A stretch of 64,000 nt of DNA from Strongylocentrotus purpuratus (lineage: Eukaryota; Echinodermata; Echinoidea; Camarodonta; Strongylocentrotidae): positions 16,926,883 to 16,990,882 of the forward strand of contig NW_022145613.1 of assembly GCF_000002235.5 (NCBI RefSeq). The letters run 5' to 3'. Below are positions 46,480 through 58,455 of the stretch, piece by piece. Position 1 is the first letter of the stretch. Every line of letters starts with the position of its first letter. A program made the translations under genes and the position numbers. Below the pieces are notes generated by a model. It was given only the letters and a program-made list of their open reading frames with translations. It was not told the DNA's origin and did no database searches.

Positions 46480-46752
46480 GAAGTGACAGCCTCGGCATGA
46501 TAAGATTTGTATCTCATACTTTGATCTTAAAATGTCATGCTTAGTTTTAATATCCTAATAATCCGACCTGTCTTAAAGTACTTTCCATTTAATTAATCAA
46601 TAATGAAGTGTCGAAAGTCTGTTTAAAACATTACTTAATCAGATACCAGAACTAGGAATAGAGAATTAGTGACAGCTGGAGTATGATAAGATTTGTATCG
46701 AACAGTTTGATCTAAAATGACATATTCATTTTTTTATATCCTATTAATCTAT
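46480..46752 (+). repeat. Direct duplication, unit about 90 bases, spacing about 186
   Basis: The copy at about 46481-46567 (agtgacagc ... tgataagatttgtatc ... tttgatct(t)aaaatg ... atatcctaataatc) recurs at about 46667-46752 with moderate divergence. Non-coding. Confidence 0.65.
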
Positions 46753-46915
46753 GATAACTTCCTAACATGTATATAGGTTATTTACAATTTGTAATGAGGT
46801 ACTGAAATGTCTAAAGAAACGAGGCCATCTAGACATTGGATATACAATATATTTATTAGAGAATTTGGAAATCAGAAAGTCTATCACTTCAGATTCTAAC
46901 CAATAGATAATTTAT

Positions 46916-47011
46916 CACTCGTATGAAAATGTAAAAATTCCAGTATGATTTCTTTTTTATTTTAAAATAAAAAAGAAATCATACTGGAATTTTTACATTT
47001 CCATACGAGTG
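46916..47011. repeat. 96-bp near-perfect palindrome with no loop
   Basis: Two 48-base arms meet at 46963/46964 in ttttaaaa. The arms agree at 47 of 48 positions; the only difference is at arm position 11 (a versus g). The outer ends are cactcgtatg and its inverse. There is no coding frame or obvious target-site duplication. Confidence 0.95.
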
Positions 47012-48435
47012 GCCTTTAAGTAGTAGGTGTAACTTAAGGGCGTATCATAATGCGATTCGAGCCAAAACTTCTTTAATTTCGAAGTAAGTTTTTGGCAATT
47101 GCGTTTTCTTCACAAACAAGAGAAAATTCTATATTTTCACCCTCCCCTGGCCTCACTTGAGGGAACTCAAGGAATACTTATTATATTATATAATTATATT
47201 ATCACTGAAGAATTCAGAATGCGTGTTACTCATATACTATGTTACTGTTAATACACATTTTGAGTCTCTTTCTTACTCCTCCTGGCGTACATGACTATAA
47301 ACTTTAAAATTTCCGGAGGGAACGGGGGGGGGGGGGGCAAGTTTTAGATTTTCTTTAAAACTGTATTTAACAAAAACCTCTCAGTTAATTCGTCCCTAAA
47401 GTTAATGGATTAGACCTATGAAGAATGTCCAAGGTCCCACGGATTTTATTTAGCAATTGTTTGGATTTAAACAGATGTTTGATAAAAGTAATCGTTTTTG
47501 TCAGTTATTTCCCTTTCAATATAATGATATTACATCTAGTACTACCCTCGAGATTTGGTAATCAATCTGTAAATTGAAAGGGTTTGTTCCATTGCAATCC
47601 GCAGACATTCATGCAATATAAAAAGTACTAGGAAACTACTTTTATTAGATTGATGTGGAATAATTATCCAGAAATACTCCAAATATTACAAAAAGGTTTT
47701 TACTTTACGCTTGTTAAAATTTTCTAGTGCGCCTTCCTCCCTGTGACTATGTTTTTTGGGGGTATTCTTTGAACAAAATCAACAAATTAGGAAGTTTACA
47801 GCCAGCATGTCCCCTTTTATACTGTTTATTGACCGGATTATAGTCGTAAATATCGGTTTTGAATTTTGAAATTAATTCATTGTACACGTCAATGGGGGGG
47901 GGGGGGCAATTGCTCTCCAAGACTTTGGTAATTTAACTGATCAAATCCCAGCATGGAAATGAAATCCATATTTAAATGAAAAAAATGGAAATCTCTTTTT
48001 TTTTAAATAAAATACATGCCTTTATTTTTGTCAAGGCAAAGATATTTAGCGTTTAGTTTGGTACTAAACCAAATGAATGAAGGTACATTGTAGAAATATA
48101 TGGAACATAACATTTTCCCCATTTTTTTCTTCAAAAGGATTATTTTTCAAAGCTTATCTCTGTTGAGAACTGTTGAGTTCACACATTTTTGACAACCATA
48201 ACTATTACTTTCCTTTAAGATCTTCCAAAGTGTTTCAGTGAAATAGAAGCTATTAAGCGGTGACGTCAATTACATCGACCGCTTTGCCAGGAACTATTAC
48301 CCCTCAATCAACCGAGCATAATTAACCCCTTTGCACCCACGTATCACAGCCATGCTCTGTGTACGACCTAAAGGAGAGTTTCGGTAGTTACCGAGTTAAA
48401 CTGCGGACACTGGAAACTGCGTCAGTTCCCTTCCT
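47012..48435. other. Gene-free stretch with two poly-G runs
   Basis: Poly-G runs at about 47326-47337 and 47893-47905, each followed by caa. No gene recognised. Confidence 0.5.
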
Positions 48436-48442
48436 GTAGCTC

Positions 48443-48485
48443 GCTCTTAGTATGCTAAGAGCTACACGGACCAGTATACTGGTCC
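48443..48485. repeat. Adjacent hairpin and perfect 18-bp palindrome
   Basis: An 8-bp stem gctcttag/ctaagagc with loop tatg (48443-48462), followed six bases later by the perfect palindrome ggaccagtatactggtcc (48468-48485). Function unknown. Confidence 0.7.
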
Positions 48486-50116
48486 CCCGCATGAACGGAA
48501 ACAATTTCTCGATTGATATCAAAAGAGAAATTAAATGTATTTTAAGGATTGATACCCGGATAAAGCAAGCATTGACACTCCAGCAAACTGAAGTTCAATG
48601 CACCTTAAATGCTCCTAAACATGCGGGTAACATTCGTGGAGCTGATTTATGTGTAGCATGTTGTTGAATATAAATTCTTATGAAGTGAGCCCTTTATGCC
48701 ATGTAAATAACTACAGCGAACACTGGAGCTCAAAGAGACGTGGTTTAACTTTACATCGAGTTTCAGAGGAGATACGGGGGGGGGGGCGTCTCCCTTTGAC
48801 CAACATGTTATGATAACCCATTTCCCCCCTTTTTCAGAATTACTTGTTAAAGGTTTTGAGAAAATGAGCAACTGTGAAATAGTATAATTCCCTTTTCTTC
48901 TTGTTCATACGAGATATTTCAGATATGTGCCCCCACCCCCTTTCGGAATTCAAGGTGTAAATTAAGATGAAACATCTCCACTTGATAGATGCCGGGTCCA
49001 GGAATTTGGAGAGGGCACAATTTATATTTTTTCCTAATAATAATAATAATAATAATCCGTTTTTTATATAGCGCTCAATACACCGATCCAACGATGTGCC
49101 TAAGGAAAACAAACTTAAGCACTCTTTACAGGTGCCTTTTGGGTCATAAGGGGGCACCTCTCGGGCAATATGTACCTAGGGTATGCTAATCGGGTTTCAA
49201 AAGAGGGCATCATCAGGTTGTTCCATGCATTGGCAAATCCATAATTGTATGTAGATTTTAATTTAAAAATAGGAATACAGGTTGTGGGCTCGACGTCGGT
49301 AGCCTAGACAATTTTCCAAGACTATTTTGATCACATGACTATGTCAAGATAGGTAAAAAACAGAGTTTTATCTATCCGTGTTTCAGATTGCCTTGAAAAT
49401 TCACCCACATATGATGTTATTTTGAAATATTAAATCTGAAGTTTTAGGTTCCTCCCATGATATGAATGGAGACGAAACTTAATGCCATGAACTCAGTAGA
49501 ATCGAATGTAGGTATTAATTGATGAATGTATCAGGTATATTATTCAGAGCATTAAAATTTCTCATTTCTTAAGGACAAATTCAGCATGAATTATTTTTAG
49601 TGCTGTAGATATTGGTGAGTACGAGATATTATTAGACGCGATCTTCAGCAGAGTATGGAGTGCCGTGTAAATATTTACCATGCTGTATATATTCACTTTC
49701 ATTACTTTACTGTTTTCATGATCATTGATCATTATGACCACTGTAAATATAATTGTAAAGAATCAAAGAAACAATTATCCATAATCATCATAATCCTATG
49801 ACCGTTATTGTTGATGTTGTTGTTGCTGCTGCTGATGTTGCTGCAATTGTTAATATTAGTACCATAATTATTATTATATAAACCTTACAACTAGTAATGC
49901 TATTATCATTTAATTATCACTAGTGCTAATATTTCCATTTCACTTTCAAATGGTTGTTATGCATTGTCATGAATTTGTGGAGCAGATACTTTTGACAAAG
50001 TATCATGGTATTTTCTCAAGTCTTTGGAAATGATATTAATGATATGATAAAAATAAAGAGATCAAAATATTTATATAAATATGCAGATAATTCAACATTT
50101 AACATTTTAAAAGTAA
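48486..50116. other. Gene-free stretch with (AAT)n-headed repeat
   Basis: A poly-G run lies at 48777-48786 and an (AAT)n run at 49037-49057 followed by tatatagcgctcaatacac, which resembles the end of an interspersed element also hinted at near 16520. No gene recognised. Confidence 0.45.
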
Positions 50117-50117
50117 G

Positions 50118-50188
50118 ATTACAAAATGATAGCGTTACAAAAGGATAGCGTTACAAAAGGATAGCGTTGCAAAAGGATAGCGTATAGC
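50118..50188 (+). repeat. 16-bp tandem repeat, about 4 units
   Basis: Unit gatagcgttacaaaag repeated with one base change, ending gatagcgtatag. Confidence 0.92.
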
Positions 50189-50742
50189 CGCGTTTCTATG
50201 CTGTCGTTATAAGGAAGCCATTCGATCAAAGATAGGAGATTTATATTAAATATAAAAGTTGTACATCATAGATGGGTATATCAAGATATCAAATCGGTTT
50301 TGGGGGTACCGATTGTGGCTGCCACATTCAAAGATTGAATGATATCAGAGGGATGAAGATATGAGCTTTGGAATCTAATCAGGATACCCCATGAACGCAC
50401 ATCCCAGAAGGTTGTTCTATAAAGAGTTCGTCGTGTCCCTCATAGCCCAGATACATTTACATTAATGTTCATCTTTATGTAGGTATGAGTTGATACATTC
50501 GTTGATAAAATCTCTAGAAATGTCATTCTCTGCTATGTATCTCTGTGTTGAATCATTCTCTACCCCCACCCATCTCTCTCTCTCTCTCTCTCTCCTTCTA
50601 TCTCTCACCTATCAATATCAAATGGTGTGGAGGCTGTTGATTCTATTCTGGTTTGGAATCACATGTTGTTCATAATGTCAAGTTTAAATAAACTTCATCG
50701 TTGTTATCAAACGTGTTTTTTTTAATTGTATCTATTCTACAG

Positions 50743-50770
50743 ACGGACTGAGGCTAACAAGAACTGCTAG
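50743..50770 (+). promoter_or_regulatory. 5' UTR of the LRR-Ig gene after a splice acceptor
   Basis: A pyrimidine-rich tract ending tctattctacag (50731-50742) lies 28 bases before the ATG. This suggests at least one upstream non-coding exon that I could not locate. Confidence 0.5.
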
Positions 50771-53206
50771 ATGATGGAGAGCCTGCCATTGATGTTGATG
50801 ATTCATGTGGTCGTCTGCCTAAACCATGGATTCCAGACCAGTGCACAGCATACACAGACATGTATGTCTGAATGTGAGACGAACACCCGGTACGCCAGAC
50901 TGTCCTGCGAGGGTCATATGCTACGGTGCGTACCTGACCCATGCTGCCAGACGGACACAAGGCACTTTAACATGGCCAACAACGAGCTGACCCACCTCAA
51001 GATTCTCGCTTTCCAGAGCTTCCCGCGGCTCCGGATCTTAGACCTGCGACAGAACGTCTTGGCCAACATTGCACCAGGCGCCTTCAGCAACTTGGACCAA
51101 CTGCAACTGCTTGATGTACGCGCGAACCAACTGCGTCATCTCTACGCGGGGATGTTCAACGGTCTCACCGCGATCAAGAAACTGTATCTCGCTAATAATG
51201 AAATCGAGTCTATCGCACCTGGAACGTTCACAGGCATGACGAATCTCATCAGTCTTAAACTGAACTATAACAAGTTAACAACTCTGCACGGCAATATGTT
51301 CTTTCCGCTGCAAACATTGCAGCGTCTTTACATCTACGGTAATGAGATAACAGCCGTCCATAAAGAAGCTTTCCGCGGCTTGGTCAACCTAGTGACTCTG
51401 TCTCTGGCAGAAAATCCTTTCGTGACACTTCCAAACATTCTACCATACCTACCAGCGATCACTCATATTCGGCTTCAACATATCCAGCTCAATTGCGATT
51501 GCAGGTTAGAGTTTCTTCGGGTATGGCTCCGAGAGAACCTATACGAGGCCTATGGGAGTTATGCCATATGCAATGTACCCAGCCATTTTCACGGTACGCC
51601 TATATATCACATTCAGCATCCTCTGCAGTGTTCCACGAGATTAGGAAACCTTCCAATCAGTCGGGAGGGGAACGATCCCTCTCAAGCAGCCGAGGCTGAT
51701 GAAAATGAAAGCGTTGTTAGTCATGTTTCTACTCAAGCTGGAATGAATTCGGAATCAGCATCGGAATATAGTGAATTCTTTGCGTCCTTTTCGGATCTCT
51801 CGCGTGGAACGGTTTCCAAGACAAGTGTCACGTCGATCGAAGGCGGCATCAGTAACAGTGTTACAGGGATGGAAACTGGTAGGTCTGATTCAGGGGGAAC
51901 ATCTTCCATAATGCCCAAAATACACGCCCCTATTGAGCCATTGACCCCTAGAGGAACACTGTCGCCGGGACCAGTGGCTACAACAAAAATGCATGTCATA
52001 GCAAATAGCGGAGGCACAACAGACGGCATTAGTCACTACACGCCACCAACGTTGACCCAATCCTCTCGCAAAGACATCCCGACAGGAAATGTGACGGACA
52101 ACCCTCGAGTAAATGTAACCGATAACGGGTCCAGGGTGAATGGAAGTTTCAACGAGCTCCCACGCCCACCACCGCGGGCAGGTAGCAGGAATCATCCAAC
52201 TTTGAATAACGGGCATCCTGTCAACCCCGATGATCCAGTCTCCACAACGGCTTCGTACGAGGCAACAGATCCTTTCAGGTCTTCTCCGACGGCAGCCGAA
52301 GTACCTCGGGGATCTCCTCAGTCCTGGGGCCTTAAAGGATCTTCTGTGAAAATTGACTGTCCAGTCCATATCCATAACATGAATGATTCCAAGATTAAGT
52401 GGCTCACACCGAACGGCAAGCTGATTATGTCGAATGTATCTCGTTATGGCATCACCAAGAGAGGATCGCTGATCATTCATAATCTCCAGGCGTATGACCA
52501 TGGGACATACCGATGCATTGTCCGCAAGGCACTGAACAGTGTTAAGATGCTACCCGCCAAGTTGGTCCTGGCATGTCCATGTGGCGAGGAGGCACCAAAG
52601 CAACCTTCCTTTGAACCCAGTATCAACTCCACTTCAGAACACCACTTTGGTCATGGCTCTGATCCTCACCATGAACCCTCTCCTCCCCCTTTCGACGCCG
52701 GATGCAGTCCCGTACCAATGGTGGTTGCCATAGTTACAACCTTCCAAGCAACCGTCGCTCTCTGCGTCATCACATTCTGCCTCTGCTGCTCCAAGAATCT
52801 CAAATACTCCTTCAAGGACCGAACCTGCAACGGCGTCCCAGAACCCATCGCTGTCGTACGCACTCGCGGGAAATTCAACGCGAGATCTCGCGATTTCGCG
52901 CAGTCCAGCGATCCGACATCGTCATCCGTCCTGAGTTCGGGCGGCTCAGACTTCTACGAAGCCCTCACTGATCACGGGTTTTCCCCCAGACAAGCGTCTT
53001 CTTTCCGATCGTACGATGCCTACCGTGAATCGCATCCTGGCTCGGAGTATGTGAACTATCGTGAGCAAAAGAATTACATGTACATGGTAGGGTATATGGA
53101 CACCGGGACGGGTCGGAGGACCTTAGGGTACCGATCTTCCACGGACTCTCAGTGCCCGTCGATCAGGGAAATAACCAACGAGAATATATATGTCAGTAAA
53201 GATTAG
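50771..53206 (+). CDS. LRR-Ig single-pass membrane protein, intronless coding region
   Basis: An 811-residue type I membrane protein. Residues 1-25 form a signal peptide. Cysteines 31, 35, 46, 53, 58 and 59 suggest a divergent LRRNT cap. About six leucine-rich repeats follow (roughly 64-225; e.g. LRILDLRQNVLANIAPGAF, IKKLYLANNEIESIAPGTF). An LRRCT cap follows (about 236-287; NCDC...C...C). A Ser/Thr/Pro-rich linker of about 230 residues comes next. One C2-type Ig domain spans about 518-602 (C530, W544, YRC at 580-582). The transmembrane helix is at about 648-672. A 139-residue cytoplasmic tail carries several tyrosines, including YVNY (760-763). N-glycosylation sequons occur in the linker and Ig domain. 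The architecture resembles neuronal LRR-Ig adhesion proteins (LINGO, AMIGO, LRRC24, LRIT type), but I cannot name an orthologue. Role inferred: cell-surface recognition. The first ATG is used; Met2 is also possible. Confidence 0.93.
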   Translation: MMESLPLMLMIHVVVCLNHGFQTSAQHTQTCMSECETNTRYARLSCEGHMLRCVPDPCCQTDTRHFNMANNELTHLKILAFQSFPRLRILDLRQNVLANIAPGAFSNLDQLQLLDVRANQLRHLYAGMFNGLTAIKKLYLANNEIESIAPGTFTGMTNLISLKLNYNKLTTLHGNMFFPLQTLQRLYIYGNEITAVHKEAFRGLVNLVTLSLAENPFVTLPNILPYLPAITHIRLQHIQLNCDCRLEFLRVWLRENLYEAYGSYAICNVPSHFHGTPIYHIQHPLQCSTRLGNLPISREGNDPSQAAEADENESVVSHVSTQAGMNSESASEYSEFFASFSDLSRGTVSKTSVTSIEGGISNSVTGMETGRSDSGGTSSIMPKIHAPIEPLTPRGTLSPGPVATTKMHVIANSGGTTDGISHYTPPTLTQSSRKDIPTGNVTDNPRVNVTDNGSRVNGSFNELPRPPPRAGSRNHPTLNNGHPVNPDDPVSTTASYEATDPFRSSPTAAEVPRGSPQSWGLKGSSVKIDCPVHIHNMNDSKIKWLTPNGKLIMSNVSRYGITKRGSLIIHNLQAYDHGTYRCIVRKALNSVKMLPAKLVLACPCGEEAPKQPSFEPSINSTSEHHFGHGSDPHHEPSPPPFDAGCSPVPMVVAIVTTFQATVALCVITFCLCCSKNLKYSFKDRTCNGVPEPIAVVRTRGKFNARSRDFAQSSDPTSSSVLSSGGSDFYEALTDHGFSPRQASSFRSYDAYRESHPGSEYVNYREQKNYMYMVGYMDTGTGRRTLGYRSSTDSQCPSIREITNENIYVSKD

Positions 53207-54830
53207 TCTGATCTGAGGGGAAAGCATATTTTTACAGACTTTGAATGAACGAAGAGTCATCAATTTGATTTTAAGCGATACTTCTGCTGATTGAAAGATC
53301 CAGGGTTTATCTATGATAATGATATTAACAGAACTATCAATAATATTGAATTATTCTTTAATGATGTTTAATTGTATACATGCAATAGTCATTGTTCAGG
53401 GGACGATGATGAAAGTATAGGTTAATGGTTGTCTCTTTATTTTCAACCAGTGGTAATATTTACATCTTATTGATAAATTAAATATGTTGCTTAAACATAA
53501 TTATGCCTGCACTAATCCATCCACGAACTACTGTATATTTCATAAATTCGTATACTACTCGGTACTTAAAAAGAAAGTTGAATATCATTGCCATACGGAA
53601 AGAAAATTAAGGGAAACGTGCTTTCAATAAGAAAAAATACCCTTCACAAGAGATAATTGACCTAGCTTTAACATGTTTACAGCCCCTACCAGGGATTTGA
53701 AAGCCCTCAAAAACTATCTCAACATTTATCTGTATTAGTAAGATGAGTTTATAAAAGTATGAGCAAAATTTCAGATCAAAAGACCCTGTGGTTTTCTCTC
53801 TATGAGTGAAAATTGAAGCCACCCATTTTGTACACAACGGACGAAGAAATAAAACACTGCAAGCTGCAAAATTTAAACGTGGAAAGAAGAATGACTGTAT
53901 TTTTGCTGATAATTGATATTTTTGCCACCATACTTTCAGGAAAGTTTACAATCATTATTTTTACAACAATTTGGCCCTTTTACAAGTTTTGAGATTTTCA
54001 TCGTGCAAATCCCTGCAACACTTTTAAAGGCTCGTTCATCACTCCCGTTATTTGCCATTTACCTGCTCAAATCTTATAGATATCAATCGCTTCAAAACAC
54101 TGTATCGAGTATAGGGGAAGAGCAAATGATTTTATAAGTTTGTCATGTGACTCCGCGAGATAGCATTATTTTGCTGCTCCCTTAATGGGCAAGTCGTGAC
54201 TACGTAAGAGATAACCATTGTGACGTCAATACAAAAGGTGGTCGTTGTATGTCAAGAGAAACCTGAATCTGTATTGAATGTTGGGGACATTATTGACTCC
54301 CACTTGAAAGAATACCCTTTTAAGAGAAAATAAACCGGTATCTTAAAAATACTTTTAAATTTCATCCACACGGCTCTTTTGGTTAGGCATCTTGCATAAC
54401 TATGCCGTTAAATGAAGCTTGAAATAAACATATACACAAACAACTGAACTTAACTTCCAACCAATCGGTGTGTTCAGTATTTTTGTTTCATTTTTAATTG
54501 TTTCGTCTGTTGGCAACTTAGACGCAAAAGGTCCGACCATATTATAATGTTGGATACGTAGATCAAGTCAAATATGAATTTACACCCTCGTTTCTATTTT
54601 TGTTAAGAGGAACAAAATACTAATGCAATACAGAGTTAAATATATCCCTTGGACAGGTTGAATAAGGAATTCACTGCCAGACTATACAATAATTGCAACA
54701 TTGTAGTTTAAAAGTGGTTCAAATTTATTCGGATCTTGATCTTCAGAAATACTTAATCACAAAATTGTGCTGCAAAATCGATCTGGATAAAATGATTCTG
54801 TTAAAAAATATGTTTAATATTTTCGTAGAT
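53207..54830. other. Probable 3' UTR and downstream region of the LRR-Ig gene
   Basis: AT-rich, no second gene recognised. Confidence 0.5.
53848..53853 (+). promoter_or_regulatory. Candidate polyadenylation signal of the LRR-Ig gene
   Basis: AATAAA about 640 bases after the stop codon. A candidate only. Confidence 0.3.
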
Positions 54831-55080
54831 AACGCTCAAAGAGCGTATGATTATATTGTATAGATATCTTGATATTTTGTTTCACTAATTTTGATATATT
54901 TACGAAGATTGTACAAATTATCGAGGATAGTTTTATATTGAAAATATACTTTTAAGAAATAGTTTTGTGTTTATAGATTATTTATTCAAATCCTGGATTC
55001 TCCTGGAGGGAGTGACACACTAGTGATGTGAGAAATATTAAAATGTCAAAATGAATAAGAAAATAATGAAAGGAAAAGGT

Positions 55081-55121
<41 letters not shown>

Positions 55122-55437
55122 AGAAGGAAGAAAAGAAGGGTGAGAGAGAGAGGGAGAAAGAGAGAGAGAGAGAGAGAGGGGAGAGATTTGATTATGGAAA
55201 GATTTGGTATAAAAGAAAATGAAGGAACCATTGGGGAAGCGGAGAGTAAACGGGAGAGTGAGAGATAGATATATAGAGAGAGAGAGGGAGAGGGAGAGAG
55301 AGAGAGGGGAAACCGAGAGGGAGAGAGAGAGACAGTATATAATGCTCAAAGAGCGTATGATTATTGTATAGAAATTTAATATTTGTTTTCACTAGTTTTG
55401 ATATATTTACGAAGATTGTACAATTATTGTCCAGGAT
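54831..55437 (+). repeat. Direct duplication of a 100-base unit, 510 bases apart
   Basis: ctcaaagagcgtatgatta ... ttttgatatatttacgaaga ... occurs at 54833-54930 and 55343-55437 with small indels. Both copies border the GA-rich repeat field. Confidence 0.85.
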
Positions 55438-55905
55438 TATGGAAAGATTTGGTATAAAAGAGAATGGAGGAACCATTGGGGAACAGAGAGTAGACGGGAG
55501 AGAGAGGGGGAGAGAAATAGAGAGGGAGAGAGAGGGGGGAGAGGGGGAGATTTGATTCTGGAAAGAATTGGTATAAAAGAAAATGAAGGAACCATTGGAG
55601 AAGAGAGAGTAAACAGGAGAGTGAGAGATAGATATATATATAGAGAGAGAGAGAGAGGGGGGGGGGGAAGAGAGATGGAGAGAGAGAGGGGGAGAGAAAA
55701 AAAGTGAGGAATGAGAGGGGGACTGCATGGGAAGTGTTGATTCCGGAAAGATTTGGCATAAAAGAGAGTAGACGAACCCAGAGGAAACGGGAGAGGGAGA
55801 AATAGAGAGTGGGGAAGGGAGGGAGAGAGAATAAGGAAGGCAGCAGAGCGAACGAGAGAAAGAAACCGAAGAGAGAGAGAGAGAGAGAGAGAAACAAAAT
55901 TAAAA
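55078..55905. repeat. GA-rich satellite-like field with a repeated core
   Basis: (GA)n tracts alternate with a core of about 40 bases (gaaagatttggtataaaaga, gaaggaaccattgg) at about 55197, 55442, 55561 and 55747, and with agtgagagatagatatata twice. The long Ser/Leu frames across it are artefacts. Confidence 0.88.
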
Positions 55906-57424
55906 AGAGAGAAAGAAGTGGTGAAGGGATAATGGAGCCCTGTGAAATAAGAAATTAGAAATTGTTTAAGAATGTAATTTCTAGAGAGAGATAATCATCA
56001 CCATGCAGGAGAAACCTCTATCAAATTTTGACGTTTGCCTCTTGGAGCTCTGGCAAAGGGGTAAAAATAATATTCGTGTTTTTTTAATTGAAATATCTCT
56101 TAAGTTTAGTTTGAAGAAATTAATTTGGAACTCATTTTTCGACAACAGAATAATTTAGGGTTTTGAAACCAAGGGGGAGGGGGTATAGTTTGATAACACC
56201 GTGCATGTGAGGCTGAATTTTCGTGTAATAATCATGGAATTTATTTTGATCTTCTGCACATTCCATGACTGAAAAATCATATCAAATGGGATATCATTTT
56301 ATAAAGTAATAAATCCAAATTTCTAATGATAATAGACATAGCGATGAGTATGCCATGACAAGAAAGATATAATCGATCATACTTAAACTTCTTTGAGTGG
56401 CCTAGGCTTAATATTTTCAATTATTTTCTCACTCAGAAATTCTACTTTCTGAAAAAATTCCGGTAAGTTCTGCTTAGTATACTTTCAGGAAAATCCAACC
56501 CTAATAGCAAACTACTCTAACAGAAAGAATAAAAGTCAGAGAAACAGACTGGTGAAAGTTTGAACGAATTAGGACAAGAAATAAGAAAAATTTAATAATA
56601 AACGTAGGGGCACTTTAAATTGTCTGAATCGGCAATGTCAATATGACGAAGTGCCAGATAACTTTCCTATTTGTTTCAAAATACGTAATTTATTTCAAAC
56701 TTGCACCATTCTGTTTCTCTTATTTTTGTTTTTGCTTTAATGCAAATGAACGATTGCCCTTTAATGAATGAAAACAAATAAAACAAACAGAAAATAGACA
56801 TTTCGCTTTTTATTCACCTGGCTAGGTTTACTAGCTACGTTTCTTTTTGGTATTTCTGAAACTAAACAACATCATGACTAACTACCAGACGCCGTTCGTT
56901 AATCCAAGAGACAAACACCATGGTTAAACGAAGAACTATGAAATTAATCATTTTAAAGATAAACAACAACTAAGAAAACGAAACGGGAAACGAAACAGGT
57001 ACATATAAAATGAGTCTCAGACAAGTTCATAGAGTGATCGCTATTTTTAAATAAACCTCAAAGTCTAATTTTTCTTATTCTAATTCGCTCTTACCTATCT
57101 TCTGCCAGATCTCCAGCTTAGATCATTGATCATAAACCGCGATGCTATTTATTGTCTAGGGCAGGTATTCTCCGATGGATCGATGGAAATGTTTCGGGAC
57201 GTCTGCCCAGCCACCGTGTCTTATCATCCGCATACCTCGAGCTCTTCGCGGTAAAGGGGAGTGTGAGGGACTTCCGATGGGGGCACATTGACGTCGGCTA
57301 AGGGCTGATGCTGAACCCTGTGAACTCTCACAAACCACTCCATCGATGACCACGCGAAACACCTCCAAGTAGAAACATCAACACCTGGTTCCACGTGTCA
57401 GCGATGAGCGATTATATCGGCCTA
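55906..57424. other. Gene-free stretch
   Basis: AT-rich except 57160-57370, which is richer in G+C. No gene recognised. Confidence 0.45.
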
Positions 57425-57640
57425 GTAATAGTATAGTAGTTGGTGGTTTATACACTTGACTGGAGATGCACATACCGTGGGTTTGATCCCCTGCCTGGCA
57501 TTTATGTCTCTATAAGGAAGGCATTTTATCTTCAATGCTTCTCTTGACCCCGGTGTTAAATGGGTAGGCCCTACTCGGTGGGATGCGAAGGTCATTGTAG
57601 TCTGTTCAGCGTCGTGAGCGTCTGTAAAATGGCACCTGAC
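57425..57640 (+). mobile_element. Second tRNA-derived SINE family
   Basis: The head has ttggtggtttatacactt (A-box region) and gtgggtttgatcccctgcc (B box). The body has ctataaggaaggcattttat and cttgaccccggtgttaaatg, a layout common to marine-invertebrate tRNA SINEs. It differs from the SINE at 29815, 39871 and 40939. Confidence 0.6.
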
Positions 57641-58455
57641 TGAAATTAAGTTACTTTTGCCACTCTCCACCCAGGTGTGAAACGGTTAACGATAATAGAT
57701 TATGAAAATATGAATACAAACATCCCAAGGGTATCTTGGCTTAAATGCCCCCACCCCCTCCTCAAAGTCCAACTATATCGGGGCCTAGAAACATTATCGT
57801 TGTTAATTCCTGTAAAACTATATTCAAAGCATTACATTATTATCACGGCGTTTTCTTTAAATTTAAGTACGACATGTTTTGTGTAAGCTTTCGCTTTAGC
57901 TTTTCACTTGTAAGACCCGGAATATTAGCACTCCTTCCTCCGTAATCATGAAAATAAACTTCTTACTCCTGCGCGCTGTTCAAAAATTTGCTTTGGATAT
58001 TGGGGCTGAAGCGTTCTATGAAGGACTTCCGTTCGAGTTTAGTCTTCCCTAAGAAGCTCTCAAAGATTCCTCTCAGTTTCATCAAGCACGTAGCCTCTTC
58101 AAAGAAGATTATCTCACCTCACACGCTGACATTAATCAGACTAATTTTCCATAACGCAGTCTATCCTGTTCGCGTATAGTGCAAGTATATTGGATTTTGT
58201 TCTCTCTCGTGGGACCCCAGAAATATTTTCAGAAACTAGCCTTTTTAGTTATTCAACGTTGCGGGAATGAAAGATGAAAGAGAGATTCTGTTTCATGTTA
58301 ACTGATTACAGATGTGACAAGGACATTCAAATGATAATCTATAGGCCTACTTAATTTCTCACTCCTAAATGAGGGCTAATTCTATTACCTCTTTATTCGT
58401 GTAATATGAAAGTAAATACCATAGCTGAATGATGGCATAAAATGGGTTAAATATT
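57641..58455. other. No gene or repeat recognised
   Basis: AT-rich; only short featureless frames. Confidence 0.45.

Noticed and set aside
51890..52501. 203-residue minus-strand open frame
   Set aside because: Antisense shadow of the LRR-Ig coding region, with no recognisable domain.
55192..55897. Long Ser/Leu-rich minus-strand frames
   Set aside because: Translations of GA-rich repeats with no composition or codon signal of a gene.
57156..57368. 70-residue minus-strand frame in a G+C-richer patch
   Set aside because: No family similarity and no splice or start context that would support an exon.
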